Positions 53,689 to 62,411 of a stretch of 64,000 bases of DNA are shown piece after piece. Made by a program: the position numbers and the translations under genes. Location: assembly GCF_000018045.1 (NCBI RefSeq), contig NC_009792.1, positions 2,356,001 to 2,420,000 on the forward strand, written 5' to 3'. Numbering within the stretch: the first letter of the stretch is position 1; every line of letters starts with the position of its first letter. A model generated the notes under the pieces. It was given only the letters and a program-made list of their open reading frames with translations. It was not told the DNA's origin and made no database searches. Origin of the DNA: Citrobacter koseri ATCC BAA-895 (GTDB lineage Bacteria > Pseudomonadota > Gammaproteobacteria > Enterobacterales > Enterobacteriaceae).

Positions 53689-55083
53689 TTAACGGGTTTT
53701 ACGGCGCAGTAATTTAAAGGCAACGAACAGGAACAGTATCCATACCGGCAGCAATATCGCCGACAGGCGCATATCGTCAATGGTACACATCAGAACCAGA
53801 ATCATCGCCAGAAAAGCAATGCACAGGTAGTTCCCGGCAGGGTACAGCAACGCCCTGAACTGCGTATCGCGACCTTTGCGCCGCATCGCCGCGCGAAAAC
53901 GCAGGTGCGCCAGGCAGATCATAATCCAGTTCAGCAGCAGCGTGGCGACCACCAGCGCCATCAGTAAGCCAAAGGCTTTCTGCGGCAGCAGATAGTTGAT
54001 GAGTACCACCAACGAGGTGATAGCGCCAGAGAGCACCAACGAGTTCACCGGTACGCCACGGCGACTGACGCGGGTTAAAAACTTCGGCGCATTTCCCTGA
54101 ACGGAAAGACCGAACAGCATACGGCTGTTGGAATAGACGCCACTGTTATAAACCGACAGCGAGGCCACCAGAATGACAAAGTTCAGCGCAGAAGCCACCA
54201 CGTTACTGTCGAGATTATGGAAAATCATCACGAACGGGCTGCTGTTGGATTGCACTTCCACCCACGGATAAAGCGCTAACAGCACCACCAGCGAACCGAT
54301 ATAAAACAGCAGAATACGGTAAACCACCTGATTCACCGCTTTTGGAATGCTTTTATGCGGATCGCGCGCTTCAGCGGCGGTGATCCCAATAAGCTCAAGC
54401 CCGCCGAAAGAGAACATGATCACCGCCAGAGAGAGGATCAGCCCGTTCCAGCCGGTAGCGAAAAAGCCGTTGTAGCGCCAGAGGTTCTCGATACTGGCAT
54501 GTTCTCCCCCGTTACCAGAAAAGAGCATCCACAGGCCAAAGCCGATCATGCCGATAATCGCCAGCACTTTGATTAGCGCAAACCAGAACTCCGTTTCACC
54601 GTACAGGCGCACGTTCACGAGGTTAACGGCGTTGATGATAATGAAGAACGCGGCGGCCCAGATCCAGGTTGGAACATCGGGAAGCCAGTATTGCATATAG
54701 ATACCGGCGGCAGTCAGCTCCGCCATCCCGACCAGTACGAACATGACCCAGTAGTTCCAGCCGGAAAGAAAACCGGCGAAGGGGCCCCAGTATTTGTATG
54801 CAAAGTGCGCGAAAGAGCCGGAAACGGGTTCTTCAACCACCATTTCACCCAGCTGGCGCATGATGAGGAAAGCGATAATTCCGGCGACGCCGTAACCCAG
54901 CAGAACCGCCGGGCCAGCCATTTGAATGGCGGGGCCAATCCCCAGAAACAGACCTGTACCAATTGCGCCGCCCAGCGCAATCAATTGAATATGGCGGTTT
55001 TGCAACCCCCGTTGAAGCGTCGGCTCTCCGTTCGACGCAGCATCAGGCAAACTGTTGCCAGATGCAGTTGACGCGTTTTTCAC
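53689..55083 (-). CDS. pheP: Phenylalanine transporter PheP (GTG start)
   Basis: Amino acid permease of the APC family, 464 residues, 12 membrane helices, phenylalanine:proton symport. The family N-terminus RHIQLIALGGAIGTGLFLGIGPAI and the segment GELVVEEP-like GEMVVEEPVSGSFAHFAY are typical. The GTG at 55083 gives MKNASTASG, as in E. coli. In E. coli pheP adjoins ybdG and cusA; here accessory genes lie on both sides. Confidence 0.95.
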   Translation of the reverse strand: MKNASTASGNSLPDAASNGEPTLQRGLQNRHIQLIALGGAIGTGLFLGIGPAIQMAGPAVLLGYGVAGIIAFLIMRQLGEMVVEEPVSGSFAHFAYKYWGPFAGFLSGWNYWVMFVLVGMAELTAAGIYMQYWLPDVPTWIWAAAFFIIINAVNLVNVRLYGETEFWFALIKVLAIIGMIGFGLWMLFSGNGGEHASIENLWRYNGFFATGWNGLILSLAVIMFSFGGLELIGITAAEARDPHKSIPKAVNQVVYRILLFYIGSLVVLLALYPWVEVQSNSSPFVMIFHNLDSNVVASALNFVILVASLSVYNSGVYSNSRMLFGLSVQGNAPKFLTRVSRRGVPVNSLVLSGAITSLVVLINYLLPQKAFGLLMALVVATLLLNWIMICLAHLRFRAAMRRKGRDTQFRALLYPAGNYLCIAFLAMILVLMCTIDDMRLSAILLPVWILFLFVAFKLLRRKTR

Positions 55084-55208
55084 GCCCTACCCCTGTATCG
55101 TTTTTATTGAAGGGGCACCTTTTAACATTTCGCTATAGTTGCCGCAAGGCACAATCCTCAGGGATGCGCCAGGCATCCCTGCCTGACGCCCCGAGGCGAC
55201 GCTATTTA

Positions 55209-56294
55209 TTATTTGTTCAGATCAATACGCACCACGCTGTCTGGCGCATCAGTCGAGTGATCTTTATTGAATTTCTGTTTCACCGTGACATACAGCGTCT
55301 GACCATCGGCGGACAGCAGCAGGCTGTTTGGATTCGGCGGCAGATCCCAGGATTTCTTCACGCTGTAATCCGTCGCGTTGAGGCTGAGCAACTTCCCGGA
55401 CTCACGCTGAGAAATATAAAGCTCATTGCGTTTCGGGTTGAATTTCACCGATAAGGAATCACCCACATCCAGCTGTTTGATAAGTTTGCCCGTATGGATA
55501 TCCAGCACCAGCGTGGTTTTCGCTTTGGAGTTGTCGGTAACAAACAGGCGACCGGTTTGCGTATCTTCCGCCATATTCAGCAGCAGCGCCGGTTTATCAC
55601 CCAGCGGTTTCCAGCGTTTTTCTACGCGCTGCGTGCGAGGATTGATAACCAGAATTTCACCGCCGCCATTCGCGGCATAGATACGCTGCGTGCTGTCAGA
55701 GTAGTGCAGACCGGTCATCCATTTACCGGTATTTTTGATGCGGGTTTTCAGCTTCAGGGTGTCGGCATCGACGACCCAGATCACCGCCGGATCGGCAACG
55801 GCGCCGATATACAGCAGGCCGTTATGCAGCAGAACCTGACGCGCGCCGTACGGGAATCCTTCCGGGTTACGTTCCGGGAAGAGCACACGGTTTTTCACTT
55901 TGCCGTCAGCGGTATTCAGCGCGCTCACGCCGCCATCCAGCGAATTGGTGACATAGACGGTTTTACCGTCCGGCGAAATCGCCATACCGAAGTTTTTCAG
56001 GTCAGTGTGGCTGGCGCCAATGGTTTTCAGCGTCTTCGGATCCAGTTTGTAGACCACCCCGCCCTGCACATCTTTAAAACCTTCGGCGCTGGCAACGTAA
56101 AGCGCATCGCCTGACGGGCTTAACGCCATTTCATACAGTCCATCGGCTAAATCACGTTTCTGAACATCGGTCGCAACGGCTGGCGCAGTCGGCGTTGCCT
56201 GCGGCGCAACGGGGGTTGAAGAACCGGAAGTGGCCGCACAACCACTTAATGCAACGGCAATCAGCAGGGCCAACGCGGATGTTGTCTTTTTCAT
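55209..56294 (-). CDS. YncE-like beta-propeller lipoprotein
   Basis: A 361-residue predicted lipoprotein. The signal peptide has lipobox LSGC with Cys19; position 2 is Ala, so outer-membrane sorting is expected. The rest is a beta propeller with YVTN-type repeats (ALYVASAEG, TVYVTNSLDGGVSALNT, LFVTDNSKAKTTLVLD, ELYISQRESGKLLSL) that resembles E. coli YncE but is lipid-anchored. YncE is iron-regulated in E. coli. A Fur-like inverted repeat lies 149 bases upstream here. The ATG at 56294 has AAGGA eight bases upstream. Confidence 0.85.
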   Translation of the reverse strand: MKKTTSALALLIAVALSGCAATSGSSTPVAPQATPTAPAVATDVQKRDLADGLYEMALSPSGDALYVASAEGFKDVQGGVVYKLDPKTLKTIGASHTDLKNFGMAISPDGKTVYVTNSLDGGVSALNTADGKVKNRVLFPERNPEGFPYGARQVLLHNGLLYIGAVADPAVIWVVDADTLKLKTRIKNTGKWMTGLHYSDSTQRIYAANGGGEILVINPRTQRVEKRWKPLGDKPALLLNMAEDTQTGRLFVTDNSKAKTTLVLDIHTGKLIKQLDVGDSLSVKFNPKRNELYISQRESGKLLSLNATDYSVKKSWDLPPNPNSLLLSADGQTLYVTVKQKFNKDHSTDAPDSVVRIDLNK

Positions 56295-56701
56295 TTTGGA
56301 AATCCTTACCTGGGTAATGTGAACCATGTGAAAAAAGCCTGATAACGTCCTTTGCACGCGGCAGTGACGTGATGAACCATCCGTGTAGAGAGGGAAAGTC
56401 TTACGAACCGTAAGCGCATTCGCCGCCAGGCCATTAAATAATAAAGAGAATGAGAACTATACTTATTCTCTTTAGCGAAGCAAGAATAATTCACCCGAAA
56501 GACGAAATTTCAAAACGGTGGTTTGAAGTACAAGCCAGATGGACATACCAGGGCACGTCGTATAATTTTCGTGAATTGTTCTGGACGAAAAGGCTTCACA
56601 CACCACAGAATATGTTTTAATTTTTTTTCTATATTTTCAAACGCGTGAGTCGGATCTACTATCTGTCACTCGTTTTTGAGTCACGTCGGGCATCGGCTGT
56701 C
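56295..56701. other. Intergenic region between the YncE-like gene and the J-like gene
   Basis: This 407-base gap has no supported gene. It holds the Fur-like inverted repeat at 56443-56473 and, for the plus-strand gene, a perfect TATAAT (56561-56566) with TGGACA 15 bases upstream, a slightly short spacer. A poly-T stretch lies at 56617-56630. The spacing suggests two divergent promoters. Confidence 0.5.
56443..56473. promoter_or_regulatory. Fur-like inverted repeat upstream of the lipoprotein gene
   Basis: AAAGAGAAT (56443-56451) and ATTCTCTTT (56465-56473) are perfect inverted arms. The inside reads GAGAAT-GAGAAC-T, which matches the Fur consensus at only about 12 of 19 positions. It could be a weak Fur site or the operator of another regulator. 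Confidence 0.4.
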
Positions 56702-57877
56702 ATGAATAAAATCATTAAACGGTTAGAGATCGTCAAAAGCGCCATCGAACTTGAGGATGAGGAGATCATCCATCAGCAACTTGCGCACCTGAAAGACGCC
56801 TCTCTGGATGCGGCCATCGGCACCATTGCCCTGGCGATCGAGGAGCGACGTTTCGGCGACGCGATGCGTGAAATTGCCGCCTGGTTACAGTCCCAGCGCG
56901 CCGTCTCGACGTGGCAGGACCCCGGCATCGCCGCCAGCAAGCTGGAACTGAAGGCGCTCGAAACGCAGCTACGCGAGCTGATCGACAAACGCAATGCCCG
57001 CATCCAGATCCTCGACGATTTCAACGATTTGTATCACTTGCGCCTCGGCCCGCTCATGGGCCGTATTCTGGAGCTACGCAAACAGCTGGCCGCCAGCGCG
57101 CAGCGTAGGCAAGAGGCCGAACTCAGACGACGTGAAAAGGACTATCAGTCCTGCCAGCAGTATATTTCTCAGGCTATCGATCAGTTAGTGAAGCTTAAAC
57201 AGCACTGGGTAAGCCTTAGCTCAACCTCCCGGGAAGCGGTGGAAACCAGAGAGCGTATTCAGCAGCAGACGGAACTTATCACCTCCCTGCTGGCGGAAAT
57301 TCGCGAGCTGGAGAATGATTTCTCGCGTCAGGATGACAGCGCAACCCGACAGGCGCGTGAAGAGGCCGATCACGAATATGAGGAATATCAGGAGCAGCAT
57401 CAGGATGCGCAGCACCGCTATGCGCGCGATCAGCGCCTCTCTGCTGATGAACGTAATGAGCTTAAACGCCTGTGGCGCCAGGCCAGCCGACTCTGCCACC
57501 CGGACGTGGTCGCCGATGAGCTGAAAGAAAAAGCGCACCAGATGATGGTTCAACTTAACCAGGCCAGGCAGAATGCCGACCTGGCCACGATCCGTTCGCT
57601 ACTTACCCAGTTGCAAAGCGGTCTGGAGCCGATGCTGGCGAGCGACAGGCTGAACAATCTTGCCCATCTGCGCAGTAAGATAGAGCAACTCAGAACGCAA
57701 ATTAACGCCCTGCTCAAAGAGATAAGCGAGCTGGAAACGGAGAACGCCTGGCGTCTTGCCACATCCGTAACCGACAAAGAAGCGTACTTTGCTGAGCAGG
57801 AGCGCGCATTAGCGGAAATTCGCGATACGCTGGAAGTTCAGGTAAAACATGCGGAACAAGAGATCCTCGCCGGGTAA
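56702..57877 (+). CDS. Coiled-coil protein with central J-like segment
   Basis: A 391-residue, highly charged, mostly helical protein of unknown function. Long coiled coils (about 75-145, 175-245 and 325-390) flank a J-domain-like segment with the HPD tripeptide at 266-268 (RLWRQASRLCHPDVV), the contact point for DnaK-type chaperones. The J-like segment is in the middle rather than at an end and lacks the usual glycine/phenylalanine region. There is no signal peptide or membrane helix, so it should be cytoplasmic. The ATG at 56702 (MNKIIKRLEIV) has a poor ribosome site; an in-frame GTG at 56645 is less likely. Absent from this position in E. coli. Confidence 0.75.
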   Translation: MNKIIKRLEIVKSAIELEDEEIIHQQLAHLKDASLDAAIGTIALAIEERRFGDAMREIAAWLQSQRAVSTWQDPGIAASKLELKALETQLRELIDKRNARIQILDDFNDLYHLRLGPLMGRILELRKQLAASAQRRQEAELRRREKDYQSCQQYISQAIDQLVKLKQHWVSLSSTSREAVETRERIQQQTELITSLLAEIRELENDFSRQDDSATRQAREEADHEYEEYQEQHQDAQHRYARDQRLSADERNELKRLWRQASRLCHPDVVADELKEKAHQMMVQLNQARQNADLATIRSLLTQLQSGLEPMLASDRLNNLAHLRSKIEQLRTQINALLKEISELETENAWRLATSVTDKEAYFAEQERALAEIRDTLEVQVKHAEQEILAG

Positions 57878-57930
57878 GGCGGAGCGTCAGGGAGGCAGCT
57901 CACAACATCATCATGACCACCCTTTACCCT

Positions 57931-58626
57931 TTATAGCCGTCGAACTTTATTGCCCATTAAAAAACTAATGATGATTCTTTCGATCTCTGCTTCTTCACGC
58001 GAATTTTTAAAATCAAAACGACAGGAGACCTGATAACAGGAATACAGCTGATTCTCTGCATCAAATTCATTGACCATCACCACATCCACCACTTTTAAGT
58101 CGAGTTGCAAATAGCCGAATTGTTCAAAATCCAGAGACGCGCCTTTTATGACGGCATCTTTATAGAGAAAACGCGTATTCGCATCCTGCGCAATTAATGC
58201 GCATCCCCCCCTGGACATATTTTTAATTTTGAAAGAATAATTCTCTCCATTTTTATATCGTCCAAAGCAGTTGAAACTGTGTCCCTTCAGGAAGGAGAAG
58301 CGCTGATGCTGGCGTCGTTGTATAAGAAAGACCATCTCGGGAATGAAATACGCCAGCGCATTCTCCATGCCGTCTGACATTTCCTGATCAATTCTGGCGT
58401 TAAATTTTATAATTCCATTTTCACTGTGAAGAATAAACGTTTGGATCTTTTTGGTGACAATATCCTTATGGTGAGGGATAACAAAATGTTCAAAATCAAC
58501 TTTTTCCAGCTGCGTGACCACACTAGTGTTGGCATATTTAAGCTCTAGTTTAGTCTTCTTTAGTAGCTCTTCACGGAAAACAGCGATAATTTCAAACTTG
58601 TTATCCTTCATCAATCCAAAACTCAT
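57931..58626 (-). CDS. YcgR-like PilZ-domain protein
   Basis: A 231-residue protein with an N-terminal YcgR-type domain (about 1-105) and a C-terminal PilZ domain (about 107-230). The c-di-GMP-binding motifs are RRQHQRFSF (RxxxR) and NMSRGG (D/NxSxxG). Such proteins usually couple c-di-GMP to motility or surface polysaccharide, but no flagellar or cellulose gene is near. The ATG at 58626 has AAGGAC eight bases upstream. It is convergent with the J-like gene (53-base gap). Confidence 0.8.
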   Translation of the reverse strand: MSFGLMKDNKFEIIAVFREELLKKTKLELKYANTSVVTQLEKVDFEHFVIPHHKDIVTKKIQTFILHSENGIIKFNARIDQEMSDGMENALAYFIPEMVFLIQRRQHQRFSFLKGHSFNCFGRYKNGENYSFKIKNMSRGGCALIAQDANTRFLYKDAVIKGASLDFEQFGYLQLDLKVVDVVMVNEFDAENQLYSCYQVSCRFDFKNSREEAEIERIIISFLMGNKVRRL

Positions 58627-59253
58627 CAGCAAGTCCTTATTTTTTATTCGAGATACATCTCATTCTCGTTTATGTGAAAAACGCAAAATCGTCCCCCATC
58701 CCTGGCTTTTGATTACCATAATGGATTCCAGATCAAATAATTCGTGAGAAATTAAGTTTTTAACTATTTTTGCCGTTTTATTGATACATAAAAACATTCA
58801 TAAATGATTAAAGTTAGCGTAACTTATGTGCTACACAATACAAATTTAACTCAAAATTATAACAATTTGGAATAACATCGCTGCTCGCGCCGCGATTCTG
58901 AAATAAAAAAAGAGGGATTGCAATATAAACTAAAGGAGTAGACTGTCGGATTTTTTCATTATGCGTGGAATTTACACTGCGGCATCGTCTTTAATATTGA
59001 AGAAGATCTGGAGAACAAAAATGTAACGTCAGGAGGGAAAAAATAATAATGAACCTGAGCAGAAACACTTAAAATAAATTAACCTGTTAAGGCTTACTTT
59101 CTTTGCGGCGATAAAGACAAAATATTCACCACGCAACAGTAATAACTTGATTTTAAAAGATAAACATAATTCACCGTTCAATACGCTATGGCATCTCATC
59201 CGGCCCATGAAGCGTACTCCACGAGCCGGACGACTGGCGCAGCAGGTATAACG
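58627..59253. other. Long AT-rich gene-free region before cusA
   Basis: These 627 bases hold no supported gene. Two small plus-strand frames were noted: 21 codons at 58961-59026, and a 7-codon frame at 59049 that has a very good CAGGAGGGAAAA site but stops at once. Neither has coding evidence. The cusA-proximal end has an imperfect REP-like inverted repeat (59198-59230). The PilZ promoter should lie at the left end. Confidence 0.6.
59198..59230. repeat. REP-like inverted repeat after cusA
   Basis: TCCGGCCCAT and GAGCCGGA arms form a hairpin 24 bases beyond the cusA stop. It may protect or end the cus transcript. Confidence 0.45.
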
Positions 59254-62200
59254 TTATGAGCGCTTATGTTGATGCGTGCGCAACCACATCAGTTTATACG
59301 CCGCCGGAATGATAAATAGCGACAGCAGCGGCGCGGTGATCATACCGCCAATCATCGGCGCGGCAATACGGCTCATCACTTCTGAACCCGCCCCGGTTCC
59401 CCATAAAATAGGTAACAGACCGGCGATAATCACCGCCACGGTCATGGCCTTTGGCCGCACGCGGAGAACCGCACCGTGGTACAGCGCCTCATCAAGTTTC
59501 TCTGCCGTAAAGGTTTGTGGATTATCCAGAGACGGCTCCGCTTCAATCGCATGACGCAAGTACATCAGCATGACCACGCCAAACTCTGCGGCGACGCCTG
59601 CCAGCGCGATGAATCCTGTTCCGGTGGCAACGGACAAATGAAAGCCCATCCAGTACAGGAACCAGATCCCGCCGACCAGGGCGAAAGGAACGCTGGTAAT
59701 GATCAGCAGCGCTTCCCCCACCCGACGAAACGCCAGATACAGCAGAACGAAAATAATCATCAGCGTCATCGGCACCATCAGCTTCAGCTTATGGCTGGCG
59801 CGTTCAAGCAGCTCAAACTGCCCGGAAAACGCCACGCTGGTTCCCGGTTTCAACTGCACCTTTTCCGCGATCGCTTTTTTCAGATCGTTAACTACCGACA
59901 CCATGTCACGATCGCGCGCATCAATATAGATCCAGCTTGCAGGTCGGGCATTTTCGGTTTTCAACATCGACGGTCCTGGCGCGATCTTCACGTCCGCCAC
60001 ATCCGCCAGGGTAATTTGCTGCTGCATTGGCGTCAGAATCGGCAGTTGACGTAAGGTTTCCGGGCTGTCGCGATAGCGTTGCGGGTAGCGCAGGTTAATG
60101 GGATAACGCGCAATCCCCTCCACGGTTTCGCTTACCATCGCCCCACCGACTGCGGAAGTAATAAACAGTTGTACATCACCGACGGTCATCCCGTAACGGG
60201 CGGCTTTTTCACGATGAATGTCGATATTGAGGTAACGGCCTCCTTCCAGCCGTTCCGCCAGCGCCGACGCAACGCCCGGTACGGTTCTGGCAACCTCTTC
60301 GATCTGCTCCGCCGTGGCATCAATATCAGCCAGCACGGTGCCGGACACTTTAATACCAATCGGACTTTTTATCCCGGTAGACAACATGTCGATTCGGTTA
60401 CGGATTGGCGGCACCCACAGATTCGCCAGCCCCGGTAAGCGCACCGTTTTATCCAGTTCTTCGATGATTTTGTCCATCGTCATTCCCGGTCGCCACTGAT
60501 CCTGCGGTTTCAGTTGGATCGTCGTTTCCACCATCTCCAGCGGCGCAGAGTCGGTGGCCGTTTCCGCCTTGCCGGTTTTGCCGAACACGCGCGCCACTTC
60601 CGGCACCGTCATGATCAGCTTATCGGTTTTTTGCAGCATATCCGCCGCCTGCGCCGCCGAAATCCCCGGTAGCGTGGAAGGCATATACAGCAGATCGCCC
60701 TCGTTAATTTGCGGTAAGAACTCCCCGCCCACTTTATTAAGCGGCCAGATGACCGTCAGGATCGAAAGTACCGCCACCAGCAGCGTGGTCTTCGGCCAGT
60801 GCAGCACTTTCAACAGCAGCGGGTGATAAATGCGGATCAAAAAGCGGTTAAGCGGATTACTGCTCTCTGCCGGGATCTTGCCGCGAATCCAGTAGCCCAT
60901 CAGGATCGGGATCACCACGATCGCCAGGAAGGCCGCCCCTGCCATCGCATAGGTTTTGGTGAATGCCAACGGGCCGAACAGACGTCCTTCCTGCCCTTCG
61001 AGGGTAAAAATCGGGATGAACGACAGGGTAATAATCAGCAGGCTGATAAACAGCGCCGGGCCCACTTCCACCGAGGCGTTCGTGATAACCTTCCAGCGCG
61101 TTTCGTTATCCAGCGGGTCGCCGGGATGCTGGTGCGCCCACTCCTCCAGCCGCTTATGCGCGTTTTCGATCATCACAATCGCGGCATCCACCATTGCCCC
61201 TACCGCAATGGCGATCCCGCCGAGCGACATAATATTGGCGTTCAGCCCCTGAAAATGCATCACGATAAAGGCAATACAGAGGCCCAGCGGCAACGAAATG
61301 ATCGCCACCAGCGCAGAGCGGACATGCCACAGGAACAGCGCGCAGACCAGCGCAACCACAATAAACTCTTCGAGCAATTTGTAGCTGAGGTTATCAATAG
61401 CGCGGTCAATCAGCTGGCTGCGATCGTAGGTTGTCACGACGTCAACGCCTTCCGGCAGGCTGCTTTTCAGCGTTTCCAGCTTCGTCTTCACGGCGGAAAT
61501 AACGTCCCGGGCGTTTTTACCGGAACGCAGGATCACCACCCCGCCCGCTACTTCGCCTTCGCCGTTCAGTTCAGCAATGCCCCGGCGCATTTCCGGGCCA
61601 ATCTGTACGCGGGCGACATCGCGAAGGTACACCGGAACGCCGTTCTCACCGGATTTCAGCACAATGTTGTTGAAGTCATCGAGGGTCTGCAAATAGCCGC
61701 TGGCGCGAACCATGTATTCCGCTTCTGACAGTTCGACGGAGGAGCCCCCCGCCTCCTGGTTGGACATATCCAGAGCCGACTTCACCTGCGCAAGGCTAAT
61801 GCCATACTGCGTGAGTTTCATCGGGTCGATAACGACCTGGTACTCTTTCACCACGCCGCCGACCGAGGCCACTTCCGCCACATTCGGAATGGTTTTCAGC
61901 TCATACTTTAAAAACCAGTCCTGTAAAGAGCGCAGTTCCGCCAGATCGTGTTTACCGCTGCGATCCACCAGCGCATATTCAAATATCCAACCGACACCAG
62001 TGGCGTCTGGCCCCATTTCCGCGCTGACGCCCGCAGGCAGTTTCCCCTGCACCTGATTGAGGTACTCCAGCACGCGGGAACGCGCCCAGTAGGGATCGGT
62101 ACCATCTTCAAAAATGACGTACACGTAAGAATCGCCAAACTGCGAGAAACCGCGCACCGTCTTCGCGCCTGGCACCGACAGCATGGTGGTCGTCAATGGA

Positions 62201-62400
62201 TAGGTCACCTGATTTTCAACAATCTGCGGCGCCTGTCCCGGATAGCTGGTTTTCACAATTACCTGCACGTCAGACAGGTCAGGCAGCGCATCAACCGGCG
62301 TGTTAATGATGGTCCAGGTTCCCCAGATGCTGAGGAACAGCGCCCCCATCACAACCAGAAAACGGTTCGCTACGGAGCGGCGGATAATCCATTCAATCAT
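59254..62400 (-). CDS. cusA: Copper/silver efflux RND pump CusA
   Basis: Heavy-metal RND transporter of 1048 residues that moves Cu(I) and Ag(I) from periplasm or cytoplasm through CusC. Twelve helices and two large periplasmic loops are present. The three metal-binding methionines of E. coli CusA (573, 623, 672) are conserved in APLEMVETT, NRIDMLSTG and ARYGMTVGD. The ATG is at 62400, 11 bases after cusB. Last gene of the cus operon. Confidence 0.97.
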   Translation of the reverse strand: MIEWIIRRSVANRFLVVMGALFLSIWGTWTIINTPVDALPDLSDVQVIVKTSYPGQAPQIVENQVTYPLTTTMLSVPGAKTVRGFSQFGDSYVYVIFEDGTDPYWARSRVLEYLNQVQGKLPAGVSAEMGPDATGVGWIFEYALVDRSGKHDLAELRSLQDWFLKYELKTIPNVAEVASVGGVVKEYQVVIDPMKLTQYGISLAQVKSALDMSNQEAGGSSVELSEAEYMVRASGYLQTLDDFNNIVLKSGENGVPVYLRDVARVQIGPEMRRGIAELNGEGEVAGGVVILRSGKNARDVISAVKTKLETLKSSLPEGVDVVTTYDRSQLIDRAIDNLSYKLLEEFIVVALVCALFLWHVRSALVAIISLPLGLCIAFIVMHFQGLNANIMSLGGIAIAVGAMVDAAIVMIENAHKRLEEWAHQHPGDPLDNETRWKVITNASVEVGPALFISLLIITLSFIPIFTLEGQEGRLFGPLAFTKTYAMAGAAFLAIVVIPILMGYWIRGKIPAESSNPLNRFLIRIYHPLLLKVLHWPKTTLLVAVLSILTVIWPLNKVGGEFLPQINEGDLLYMPSTLPGISAAQAADMLQKTDKLIMTVPEVARVFGKTGKAETATDSAPLEMVETTIQLKPQDQWRPGMTMDKIIEELDKTVRLPGLANLWVPPIRNRIDMLSTGIKSPIGIKVSGTVLADIDATAEQIEEVARTVPGVASALAERLEGGRYLNIDIHREKAARYGMTVGDVQLFITSAVGGAMVSETVEGIARYPINLRYPQRYRDSPETLRQLPILTPMQQQITLADVADVKIAPGPSMLKTENARPASWIYIDARDRDMVSVVNDLKKAIAEKVQLKPGTSVAFSGQFELLERASHKLKLMVPMTLMIIFVLLYLAFRRVGEALLIITSVPFALVGGIWFLYWMGFHLSVATGTGFIALAGVAAEFGVVMLMYLRHAIEAEPSLDNPQTFTAEKLDEALYHGAVLRVRPKAMTVAVIIAGLLPILWGTGAGSEVMSRIAAPMIGGMITAPLLSLFIIPAAYKLMWLRTHQHKRS

Positions 62401-62411
62401 TTGTCATTCCC

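Noticed and set aside
59049..59072. Seven-codon gene after a strong ribosome site
   Set aside because: Too short to support as a gene from sequence alone; kept only as a finding.
60799..61728. 309-codon open frame on the plus strand inside cusA
   Set aside because: Antisense to cusA, with a low-complexity His/Arg/Gln-rich product typical of a shadow frame.
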